Positions 1-6,795 of a stretch of 14,306 nucleotides of DNA are shown here, in pieces. The notes below the pieces were generated by a model that was given only the letters and a program-made list of their open reading frames with translations, did not search any database and was not told the origin of the DNA. Source of the DNA: JAHEEL01 sp964195545 (lineage in GTDB: Bacteria; Actinomycetota; Acidimicrobiia; Spongiisociales; UBA5794); assembly GCA_964195545.1 (NCBI GenBank), contig CAXMQQ010000023.1, forward strand, positions 1-14,306, in the 5' to 3' direction. The position numbers were made by a program, and so were the translations under genes. Numbering within the stretch: the stretch's first letter is position 1; each line of letters starts with the position of its first letter.

Positions 1-19
1 AAGGCCGAGGAGGACCACG

Positions 20-487
20 GTGCAGCAGTATCCGAACGTCGAGGCGTTCACCGCCTTCGCTCGGGCCGTCGAACCGAAGCTGCGCTACGCACTCGTCGCC
101 GCGTGCGGACCTGATCGGGGCCTCGACGCCACGGAGGACGCACTCGTGTTTGCATGGGAACACTGGGAGAAGATCCAGACAGCATCGAACCCGGCCGGCC
201 TCCTCTATCGCATCGGCAGGCGGAGGGCCTCCCGGATGCGGCGGCCGCTCTCACTCTTCAGCGACGCTTCCGTCACCGACCCGGATCCCACTGAACCCGG
301 TCTCTCCCCGGCACTCGCGCACCTCTCAAAGCAGCAGCGCACGGCGGTGGTCCTCATCGACGGTTTCGGTTACACCCACCAGGAAGTGGCCGACTTGATC
401 GGTGTCGGTAGATCGACAGTTCAGAAGCATCACGAACGAGGACTCGAGAAGCTACGGCGCGAGATGGGGGTGAACGTTGATGTCTGA
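20..487 (+). CDS. ECF-type RNA polymerase sigma factor (sigma-70 regions 2 and 4)
   Basis: This 155-residue protein is probably an extracytoplasmic-function sigma factor that directs RNA polymerase to a small regulon. Residues about 8-75 fit sigma region 2: an acidic helix DATEDALVFAWEHWEKI is followed by NPAGLLYRIGRRRASRMRR, typical of regions 2.3-2.4. Residues about 95-150 fit region 4, with LSKQQRTAVVLIDGFGYTHQ then a helix-turn-helix (EVADLIGVGRSTVQKHHERG). The linker is short and there is no SnoaL-type C-terminal extension, so it belongs among minimal ECFs. The GTG start is supported by GAGGAGG at 7-13, six bases upstream. The last 8 bases overlap the next gene, so the two are probably translationally coupled, as sigma/anti-sigma pairs often are. 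The ECF subgroup cannot be assigned by eye. The family call is firm; the target promoters are unknown. Confidence 0.9.
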   Translation: MQQYPNVEAFTAFARAVEPKLRYALVAACGPDRGLDATEDALVFAWEHWEKIQTASNPAGLLYRIGRRRASRMRRPLSLFSDASVTDPDPTEPGLSPALAHLSKQQRTAVVLIDGFGYTHQEVADLIGVGRSTVQKHHERGLEKLRREMGVNVDV

Positions 488-3134
488 CCTCAAATCACTC
501 CTGCGCAAGCACTATGAAGAGATCGCACCGCCGGTCGACGTCGATCGCCTTGCCGACCGTCTCCTCACCGAAGAGCGGCTGCACCCCCCCACGCCGTCAC
601 GGTCACGAGGCGCGCTCGTCGCCGTGGCTGCCGCTCTCATCGTGCTACTCGTGATCGGTGGAACGACGCTGTTCGTGCAACTCAATCAGCGCGAGGAAGT
701 TATCGAAGAGCCACCGTCGACCACGTCGACCGTGCCATCAACGACGCTGCCGGACGAGCCTCCACCGGATGCTGGACCCGGGCCCGATGAGATCGTTCTC
801 CCCGTAGTCGGGAACGTGGGCCTGCCGTTTACCGTTCTCGATCGAGAGGGTGACGTCGGTGCGGGTGCCTCCGTGGTTGTGCGGAGTGACGGGATTCCCA
901 TGGTGGCCTACGCCTTCTACCCGGTCGAGGAGGGCGTCGCATCGGAGATCAGATTGGCGACGTGTGTTGATGCCGAGTGCTCGGCGCCGGGCGACGTCGT
1001 CACGATCGCCGAGGTTCATGAGTCGCCGGGTTCTCCAGACGAGGGGGCACCGGTTGTCGTCGAAATCAGGGCGTTGCTCCCGGATGACGACCTTCCGATC
1101 ATTCTCTGGTCGGAGTGGGACGATGTCGAGGATGGCGGCGAGAGCTACCTCAAGGCATACAAGTGCGCGGATCCGACATGCTCCGACGGGACCCTGACCA
1201 CGGTTGCCGACAGCGCAACATCTGGCCTTTGGGTCGCCGTTGGATCGGACAGTCTTCCCGTCATCGTTCAGCGGATAGGTGACTGGGAGACCATCAGTAT
1301 CGACATGACGAAGTGCGGTGACCCGGCATGCGCCGGTCCCGTCGAGACCTCGACTGTCGAGATTCCGACGCCGGGCTGGTCTCTTGCCGTGACGGTCGAT
1401 GGAGAGAACCTTCCCGTGGTCGCAGCACAGCTGACCGCTGCCGACGGCGGTTCGTCATCGCTCGGTGTCGCACGGTGCACTGACCCGCTCTGTATCGAAG
1501 GGCTGCAGATTGTCGACACTGGCATCCCCGTTGGAGAGTTGAGTGCAGTGGCTCTCGACGCCAATGACCGTCCGGTGATCTTGGCATCAGGTCCCAACTC
1601 TGAAGGTCACAATGACCGGTTGATGCTCGTTGCCTGTTCGGACTCCACATGTGTGAGTGATCCCGTTGTCACGGTCATCGCCGAGCCGCAGACGGAGGGT
1701 GACGTCAATCCGTTCGGCTCACTCTCGGTCGACGAGAACGGCGCGGTGACAACCTTGAACACATATCACGGAGGGATCCACGTCGTGACGTGCGCTGATC
1801 CGACGTGTGCGGGCGGCGTCATGGATGTCCCATTGCTACCCGAACCGGGTTGGACCCAATCCGATCTGGCACTGACGCCAGCCGGCAATCCGGTGGTCGC
1901 GATCCACGCCAACTCGTCGGTTGGTGTGCTCGTATGCGGCGAATCCACGTGTGCCTCCTCCCAGGTGGCGTCACTTCCCGACAGTCCCGGCCCGCGATGG
2001 GGAGCGACGATTGCCGCTCCAGCCGACGTCCAGTTCAGCGGAACGAACCCGTCGATCGAGATCGGTGCAAACGGCTACCCCGTGATTGCCTACCTCGGCT
2101 CTGGCACCGGCCAGGGACCGGAAGGCGAAGACCTGGCAGGGCCGAAGCTGCTCGTCTGCGGAGACACGGGATGTACCACCTCGACAAGGCAGGTCATCAA
2201 TGACGAGTCGGCATGGGTGTCGATGGTCGTTCGGTCGAACGGCCTGTCCGCGATCGTGTATTCCGACTGGACCGATGACTGGTCGATGGATCAGCTCTTC
2301 GTCGCATGGTGCACGGACCCCGTGTGCAGCACCTGGACGACCGAGAAGATCGACGAGACCGATTGGTTCAGTTCGGCCGTCGCTCTTGCTTCCCGATCCG
2401 ACGGATCGATCGCGGTCGTCTATCAGAACGCCAACTACTACGTCAATCTCGTCTCGTGTGGTGACGGCACCTGCGAGGGCGCCGAACCCGTACGGATCGA
2501 GAGCCTCGTCGACCCCAACGACAACGAGTGGGGTATGAGGTGGTGGATGAACAGTCTCGATATGGCGGTATTGCCGGATGGTCGACCGGTGATCGCGGCG
2601 GCGCAGAGCAACGGCGAACTCCGGTACGTCGAGTGCCTCGACACGGCCTGCTCCGACTCGCGGAGGACCACGATCGACCAGACGCTCGACGACATGACGG
2701 CGGCCGTCGAAGTTGGTCCGAAGGGGCTGCCCATCCTCGCCCACTACGACGACGGCGAAATGACGTTCACAGCCTGCCACGACAGCGGATGCCAGGACAC
2801 GACGGTTGCGACGATCGGCGAGGCTACAGCCGCCGGCACCGGTTCGGTACGACCGTCCATCGCTTTCGGCGTTGACGGCAACCCCATGATCACCTACTGG
2901 GCGCCGAGAGCGCTCATGCTCGCCCAGTGCCACGACCCGATGTGCACGGAGTCCACGGTCGACGTGTTCGCAGCAGTTCGGACGTACGATCTCGCCGTCC
3001 TCCCGAGCGGTTCACCGGTGCTGGCCTACTTCGCCTACTCAGACGAGGAACCGACGCCCGGCGAAGAAGAGTTCGGACCACTCGTCGACCTCAGGGTTGC
3101 AGCGTGCACGTCCGGCACTTGCGTCGGTGGATGA
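480..3134 (+). CDS. Membrane-anchored putative anti-sigma factor with a 14-repeat extracellular beta-propeller-like sensor
   Basis: This 884-residue protein is probably the partner regulator of the preceding sigma factor. Seen directly: a short charged cytoplasmic segment (1-43) containing no cysteine, so no zinc anti-sigma motif; one hydrophobic helix (about 44-66); a Pro/Thr/Ser/Glu-rich linker (about 72-105); then about 770 residues of repeats. Each repeat has a strand such as LPVIVQ, NPVVAI or YPVIAYL, followed by C-x4-C of the form C-x-D-P-x-C. I count 14 such pairs, from residue 162 to 881, and every cysteine I can find lies in one of them. Similar 'PVIAYYD…C-x-D-x-x-C' repeats occur in secreted actinobacterial and Chloroflexi proteins and suggest beta-propeller blades; 14 would suit two seven-bladed wheels. 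I start at ATG 480 rather than TTG 477, because the purine-rich GATGGGGG at 463-470 is well spaced. The anti-sigma role is inferred from position and topology. Confidence 0.8.
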   Translation: MSDLKSLLRKHYEEIAPPVDVDRLADRLLTEERLHPPTPSRSRGALVAVAAALIVLLVIGGTTLFVQLNQREEVIEEPPSTTSTVPSTTLPDEPPPDAGPGPDEIVLPVVGNVGLPFTVLDREGDVGAGASVVVRSDGIPMVAYAFYPVEEGVASEIRLATCVDAECSAPGDVVTIAEVHESPGSPDEGAPVVVEIRALLPDDDLPIILWSEWDDVEDGGESYLKAYKCADPTCSDGTLTTVADSATSGLWVAVGSDSLPVIVQRIGDWETISIDMTKCGDPACAGPVETSTVEIPTPGWSLAVTVDGENLPVVAAQLTAADGGSSSLGVARCTDPLCIEGLQIVDTGIPVGELSAVALDANDRPVILASGPNSEGHNDRLMLVACSDSTCVSDPVVTVIAEPQTEGDVNPFGSLSVDENGAVTTLNTYHGGIHVVTCADPTCAGGVMDVPLLPEPGWTQSDLALTPAGNPVVAIHANSSVGVLVCGESTCASSQVASLPDSPGPRWGATIAAPADVQFSGTNPSIEIGANGYPVIAYLGSGTGQGPEGEDLAGPKLLVCGDTGCTTSTRQVINDESAWVSMVVRSNGLSAIVYSDWTDDWSMDQLFVAWCTDPVCSTWTTEKIDETDWFSSAVALASRSDGSIAVVYQNANYYVNLVSCGDGTCEGAEPVRIESLVDPNDNEWGMRWWMNSLDMAVLPDGRPVIAAAQSNGELRYVECLDTACSDSRRTTIDQTLDDMTAAVEVGPKGLPILAHYDDGEMTFTACHDSGCQDTTVATIGEATAAGTGSVRPSIAFGVDGNPMITYWAPRALMLAQCHDPMCTESTVDVFAAVRTYDLAVLPSGSPVLAYFAYSDEEPTPGEEEFGPLVDLRVAACTSGTCVGG

Positions 3135-3169
3135 CCGCTGGCGGGAGGCGATAACTCACGATCGGTCGT

Positions 3170-3193
3170 GCTCGGATGCCGGAGCATCCGAGC
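3170..3193 (+). terminator. Perfect 10-bp hairpin after the sigma/anti-sigma operon
   Basis: GCTCGGATGC at 3170-3179 pairs perfectly with GCATCCGAGC at 3184-3193 around a CGGA loop, 35 bases after the stop codon. There is no U-run, which is common for high-GC actinobacterial terminators. It lies between convergent genes and could act in both directions. Confidence 0.6.
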
Positions 3194-3229
3194 CGTAGAC
3201 ACTTACGACATCGCCTGGGACCGCCCCAG

Positions 3230-3478
3230 TCAGTCGTGCGGCTCGTCCTGTGGCGGGAGCGCCGCCAGATCCTCACGGATCCTCCGTCGCTCCCAGACGT
3301 ATCCGACGACGGCGCCGACGATGACCCCGTTCAGGAGAAACCAAGGGATGCGTGTCACAGCGGAGGTGATTGCCCCGAGTGCCAGACCGGCGAACGCACC
3401 CACCCGCAGACCGTTGAGAATGTCGTACGGCTGTCGTCCCGGTGGGAGACGCGGGGAGGTGTTCTCGTCCATAGCCAT
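3230..3478 (-). CDS. Small two-helix membrane protein, unknown function
   Basis: I do not recognise this 82-residue protein. It has a polar, proline-containing N-terminus (1-17), two hydrophobic segments (about 23-42 and 45-63) separated only by RIP, then a basic stop-transfer patch (WERRRIRED) and an acidic tail ending in PPQDEPHD. The short turn and basic patch suggest a helical hairpin with both ends in the cytoplasm. The first hydrophobic stretch is rich in Gly and Ala (GAFAGLALGAITSA), which favours helix packing and oligomers. The frame is open for another 30 residues upstream, but those look non-coding. ATG at 3478 or ATG at 3472 (residue 3) are the likely starts; neither has a strong ribosome binding site. 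The gene is convergent with the sigma operon. The membrane hairpin makes a real gene likely; overlapping plus-strand frames show no such organisation. Confidence 0.6.
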   Translation of the reverse strand: MAMDENTSPRLPPGRQPYDILNGLRVGAFAGLALGAITSAVTRIPWFLLNGVIVGAVVGYVWERRRIREDLAALPPQDEPHD

Positions 3479-3486
3479 CCCATCGT

Positions 3487-3509
3487 CCGACGACCGGCGT
3501 TGGTTTTTT
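3487..3509 (+). terminator. Short stem-loop followed by six T residues (plus-strand intrinsic terminator candidate)
   Basis: CCGACG at 3487-3492 pairs with CGTTGG at 3498-3503 (six pairs, one G-U) around ACCGG, directly followed by TTTTTT at 3504-3509. This has the form of a factor-independent terminator for plus-strand transcription. It lies just outside the start codon of the minus-strand small membrane gene, so it may stop read-through from the sigma operon. The stem is short, so the strength is uncertain. Confidence 0.4.
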
Positions 3510-3717
3510 AGTGATCCGGGGACCACCGAGAGCGGACTACGAGAGAGATGGGGCCGATTGGCAGGCATCGAAGGGCCGAAACTCCCTAGCGGTGAACGCG
3601 CTGGAGCGGGACACTCGACGGTGTGATGAACGCTATGGCGAGGCGCGTGTTCACCAGACTCAGTGGAATACGTCCCGACTCTGGAGAACGCGCTGTACCA
3701 ACAGGAGGCAGGCTGGT

Positions 3718-5019
3718 ATGTCGGAACGAGTAACTCCCCGGGGATTCGTAGTACTTGGGGCCGTGCTGATCCAACTCTGCCTCGGCGCCATCTATGCCTG
3801 GTCGGTGTTCACCCCCGGGTTGAAGGACTCCGGATGGTCCAACACCCAGACCCAGATCGTCTTCTCGGTGGGTCTTGCGACGTTCGCATTGGTCATGGTC
3901 CTCGCCGGTCGCAACCTGGCCAGGTTCGGTCCTCGTGTGCTCGCGATGGCCGGTGGTATCACACTCGGAATCGGCTACATGATCGCCTCCATTGGCGGAG
4001 GAACGAACTTCTGGGCTGTCCTGCTCGGCGTCGGGCTGGTCGGCGGCGCTGGCATAGGCCTCGCATACGTCGTTCCGATCGCCGTCGGCATGCGATGGTT
4101 CCCCGACCACAAGGGCATGATCACCGGGCTCGCAGTCGCTGGGTTCGGATTCGGCGCAATGGGGTGGGTCAAGATCGCAGGATCCTGGGGCAACCTGATC
4201 GACGACACCAGCCTCGGAACCACGTTCTTCATCTACGGCATCGCGTTCACCGTCCTCGTGCTCATCGGATCCATCTGGATGGTGATGCCACCCGACGGAT
4301 GGTTGCCTGCGGGTTTCACGCCACCGGAGACCGCCGGAAAGGGGAGCACGAACTTCACACCCCGCGAGATGCTTCGCTCGCCCCAGTTCCACCTGATCTC
4401 GCTGACGTTCGCAGTCAGCGCCGGGGCCGGTCTGATGGCCATAGGTCTCATGAAGCTCTACCCGGTTGAAGCTCTCACGGATGCGGGTGTCGGGGACGTC
4501 CAGGCCGATGCGATCGCCGGAACCGCCATGGCAGTGTTCTTCAGTCTCGCGAACGGTATCGGACGAATCGCGTGGGGCACGATGAGCGACAAGCTCGGCC
4601 GTAAACGTTCGGTCGTGATCATGACCGCCAGCCAGGCGGTGTTCCTGGCTGCGTTCATCCCGATGGCAGGCGGCGAGTACACGCTCTACATCGCTGCCAC
4701 CCTGATCGGCTTCAACTTCGGCGGCAACTTCGCTCTGTTCCCGGCCCTCACGGCCGATGAGTTCGGAGACTCCGCGGTGGGTCAGAACTACCCGTGGGTC
4801 TTTCTGGCATACGGAGCCGGCGGGATCATCTTCCCGATCCTCGGTGGTGCGCTCGGTGACATGGGCAACTTCCCACTGGCGTTCGCGATCTGCGCAGGAG
4901 CGTGCGCGGTGGGTGCCGTAGCGACGGCCCTTGTGTATCCGCCGAGTCTCGATGAGGCATCGCGGCCGTTCAGCGTTCACGGCTTCCTGCACAACGCACA
5001 TCTTGCGGACCACGCATAG
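3718..5019 (+). CDS. MFS transporter, OFA (oxalate/formate antiporter-like) family
   Basis: A 433-residue, twelve-helix major facilitator of the OFA family, whose known members move small carboxylates such as oxalate, formate or pyruvate across the cytoplasmic membrane. Family marks seen here: the N-terminal GAIYAWSVFTPGLKD (23-37), the RWFPDHKGMITGLAVAGFG block (126-144), the loop motif NGIGRIAWGTMSDKLGRKRS (279-298) and FNFGGNFALFPALTADEFG (332-350). The frame stays open 69 codons upstream, but that stretch is not MFS-like; ATG 3718 is preceded by AGGAGG at 3703-3708 and gives the usual N-terminus. In OxlT a lysine in helix 11 binds oxalate; the corresponding segment here (about 358-378) has no lysine, so oxalate exchange is unlikely and the substrate is open. 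It has no same-strand partner. The stop is followed by a strong hairpin. Confidence 0.88.
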   Translation: MSERVTPRGFVVLGAVLIQLCLGAIYAWSVFTPGLKDSGWSNTQTQIVFSVGLATFALVMVLAGRNLARFGPRVLAMAGGITLGIGYMIASIGGGTNFWAVLLGVGLVGGAGIGLAYVVPIAVGMRWFPDHKGMITGLAVAGFGFGAMGWVKIAGSWGNLIDDTSLGTTFFIYGIAFTVLVLIGSIWMVMPPDGWLPAGFTPPETAGKGSTNFTPREMLRSPQFHLISLTFAVSAGAGLMAIGLMKLYPVEALTDAGVGDVQADAIAGTAMAVFFSLANGIGRIAWGTMSDKLGRKRSVVIMTASQAVFLAAFIPMAGGEYTLYIAATLIGFNFGGNFALFPALTADEFGDSAVGQNYPWVFLAYGAGGIIFPILGGALGDMGNFPLAFAICAGACAVGAVATALVYPPSLDEASRPFSVHGFLHNAHLADHA

Positions 5020-5049
5020 GGGACCGCCACAACCGTTCCATCGGACAAC

Positions 5050-5080
5050 GAGAGGGGCCGGCGAGGAGCCGGTCCCTCTC
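5050..5080 (+). terminator. 12-bp hairpin between convergent genes
   Basis: GAGAGGGGCCGG at 5050-5061 pairs with CCGGTCCCTCTC at 5069-5080 (eleven Watson-Crick pairs and one G-U) around a 7-base loop, 30 bases after the MFS stop. There is no U-tract. It sits between convergent units (MFS and the minus-strand methyltransferase-like fragment) and could terminate both. Confidence 0.7.
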
Positions 5081-5103
5081 CGTTCGTGAGGTGAGATCCC
5101 TGA

Positions 5104-5310
5104 TCAGGCGGGTCGGAGCACCGTGAGGTCACTATCGGGCCATGCGTCAGACCAGCGGTCGGGCTCCAGGAAGTTGACGGATTCGTCCATGGCGTCGACG
5201 AACCCGTCGTCACGCTCCACGACGTGCGTACCGGGCTCCTCGGAGGGAGCGTCGATCAAAGCCATTCCGAAGGCATCGCCGGGCCGTGGTCTCACGATCG
5301 GATCGTCCAT
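5104..5310 (-). CDS. Short reading frame resembling only the N-terminus of a class I SAM methyltransferase; probable remnant
   Basis: 68 residues. The run DAFGMALIDA (12-21), HVVERDDGFVDAMDESVNF (29-47) and the tryptophans in EPDRWSDAW resemble the leader of actinobacterial class I SAM-dependent methyltransferases, which read approximately DAFG-x-ALLDYL…VIERDDGYVD…YFAPFDEW and then continue into the SAM-binding VLDVGCGxGR. Here the frame stops just where that glycine-rich loop should begin, and only 84 bases, including the terminator hairpin, remain before the MFS stop. The catalytic domain is therefore absent, and the product cannot be an active methyltransferase. It lies 41 bases downstream of the nitroreductase gene on the same strand. 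ATG 5310 is chosen over TTG 5316; neither has a clear ribosome binding site. The resemblance is from memory of the family, so confidence is moderate. It may be a decayed gene or a genuine small protein. Confidence 0.45.
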   Translation of the reverse strand: MDDPIVRPRPGDAFGMALIDAPSEEPGTHVVERDDGFVDAMDESVNFLEPDRWSDAWPDSDLTVLRPA

Positions 5311-5351
5311 GAGCAAACCATGACGATCGTTCTTCCGACGCGAAGTGTGCC

Positions 5352-5759
5352 CTACGTTCGTTCGAGCACGACGACCGGGATGACGTCACGGCTGGTCGTC
5401 CTCTCATATTCGGCGAACTGGGGCCAGTTCTGCTTCTGTTGGACCCAAATGCGGTCGTGCTCGTCTCCCTCGGCAAGCCGGGCAAGGACAGTCTGCGTGT
5501 CGATGCCGACCTCGACCTTCGTCTGTGGATTCGCCAACAGGTTGTAGAACCAGTCCGGGTTCGTATCGGCGCCGGCCTTGGACGCGAAGATGGCGAAGCT
5601 GCCGTTGACCGCCTGGTACATGAGAGGGCTGACTCTCTCAGTCCCGGTCCTGGCGCCGACGTGATGCAGCAACAGCAGCGGCGCTCCTTCGAACACCCCG
5701 CCAACTCGGCCGTCGTTCGCCCTGAACTCGTCGATGATCCCTACGTTCCAGTCACTCAT
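5352..5759 (-). CDS. Nitroreductase-family deazaflavin (F420)-dependent oxidoreductase
   Basis: A 135-residue protein of the split-barrel Ddn/DUF385 family, whose studied members use reduced coenzyme F420 to reduce quinones, nitroimidazoles or other conjugated compounds. Family marks: APLLLLHHVGARTGTERVSPL (26-46), where the GARTG loop and following Arg and Ser contact the F420 phosphate region, and SKAGADTNPDWFYNLLANP (60-78), the most recognisable block. The length matches single-domain members. No signal peptide or membrane helix is seen. It starts at ATG 5759, preceded by purine-rich GGGGTGGG. It lies 93 bases downstream of the YceI-domain gene and 41 bases upstream of the methyltransferase-like fragment, all on one strand. 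It implies that the host makes F420, consistent with an actinobacterium. The physiological substrate is unknown. Confidence 0.9.
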   Translation of the reverse strand: MSDWNVGIIDEFRANDGRVGGVFEGAPLLLLHHVGARTGTERVSPLMYQAVNGSFAIFASKAGADTNPDWFYNLLANPQTKVEVGIDTQTVLARLAEGDEHDRIWVQQKQNWPQFAEYERTTSRDVIPVVVLERT

Positions 5760-5852
5760 AAACCCACCCCATTCTCTGGTCGCCAGTGCATCCCTGGGTC
5801 AGAAACGCACGGAGTCGCCGATTCCTTCCCTGAACCCGCCATCACCTCTCTA

Positions 5853-6632
5853 TCAAACCCTCGTGAAGAAGAGCTGGAGTTCGAGGATCCCGTGGTCCTC
5901 GACCGAGGCGACGATCGGCGCCGTGGGCACTTCGATTCCCCAGTTGTTGAATGTGATCTCAAGGGTCCCCACGATGACGATGAGGTCACCGACCAGCTGA
6001 GTCTCAAGGGGGATCTCGATCGTCTGGGTGACATCCTTGATAGTCAACTCGCCGACGGCAGTTGCTGATACCGTTTCGCTCTCGGCCGGTATCGCACCGA
6101 GATCGATCGGGGATGTGAGGGTGAACGTCGCCGTCGGGAACGCGCCGGTGTCGAGCGCGCGCTGCACCGCCCGATCGCGGCGGGAAGCATTCGTGACGAT
6201 TCCGGTCATGTCCGCATCGATGATCGTCTCGGCGATGGTGGTGCCGCTCAAGACGAACGAGCCACTGACGACGGGGGTTCGTCCTACAGCGGTGGCGGCG
6301 CCGACGGTTGCGAGTTCCTCTTCGATTCGGAAGCCGACGAACGACGATGTCGCGTCCTCGAAGTTGAACTCACCGATCGAAGTGTCCACCGACCACACAC
6401 CGTCGAGTCCATCAGATCCTGTATCGGGCTGAGTGGTCGCACCCGGCGCGGTGGTGGCAACATCCTCGACTGCCGCCTCGATGGAGACCTCGTCAGGAAC
6501 CGGCTGGCTGAGATACCAGACGAGGGCGCCGCCTCCGATGACGGCGAGCACCGCGATGATGCCGACGGCGATGAACAGCGACTTGCGACTCTTTGTCGAC
6601 GTGTCGACGGGTGGTTGTGTGTCAGCCGCCAT
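5853..6632 (-). CDS. Membrane-anchored YceI-domain protein
   Basis: 259 residues from ATG 6632. A short polar N-terminus with basic residues (KSRKS, 14-18) precedes one hydrophobic helix (about 19-41), then a Thr/Ala/Pro/Asp-rich linker (about 45-76) and a YceI domain (78-258). YceI proteins are lipocalin-like barrels that bind isoprenoids or other amphipathic molecules. Marks seen: GVWSVDTSIGEFNF (78-91), NASRRDRAVQRALDTGAFPTATF (148-170), GELTIKDVTQTIEIPLE (194-210), and a C-terminal strand pattern. There is no lipobox, so it is held by a signal anchor with the barrel outside. The frame is open 77 codons upstream, but that part lacks coding character; ATG 6656 is an alternative start. Neither start has a good ribosome binding site. 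It is divergent from the epimerase gene and probably leads a three-gene unit with the nitroreductase. The lipid bound is unknown. Confidence 0.85.
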   Translation of the reverse strand: MAADTQPPVDTSTKSRKSLFIAVGIIAVLAVIGGGALVWYLSQPVPDEVSIEAAVEDVATTAPGATTQPDTGSDGLDGVWSVDTSIGEFNFEDATSSFVGFRIEEELATVGAATAVGRTPVVSGSFVLSGTTIAETIIDADMTGIVTNASRRDRAVQRALDTGAFPTATFTLTSPIDLGAIPAESETVSATAVGELTIKDVTQTIEIPLETQLVGDLIVIVGTLEITFNNWGIEVPTAPIVASVEDHGILELQLFFTRV

Positions 6633-6795
6633 GGTGTGTTTCGTAGCGCATGTCATCCGAACATACGCGCAGCGGCGGACCTGTGTGTCATAAATCTGGC
6701 ACCGGGCCGCACGTGAGTGTTGGTCCGATCGGATCCAGGGCCGTGTCCGGCCGGTTGCGGAGGCATCGTAGGATGGGACAAGAACAGGGAGGTTG

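Noticed and set aside
1971..2933. Open frame of about 320 codons on the minus strand inside the propeller gene
   Set aside because: It lies wholly within the repeat protein and has a composition typical of an antisense frame; no domain is visible.
3586..5013. Long open frame of about 475 codons on the minus strand opposite the MFS gene
   Set aside because: Its product is highly charged and His/Arg/Glu-rich with no recognisable fold, while the plus frame has clear MFS helices and motifs. It is a high-GC shadow frame.
6724..6733. TCCGATCGGA palindrome in the divergent YceI/epimerase intergenic region
   Set aside because: A perfect 10-base palindrome is expected about once per kilobase by chance, and no second copy or flanking symmetry supports an operator.
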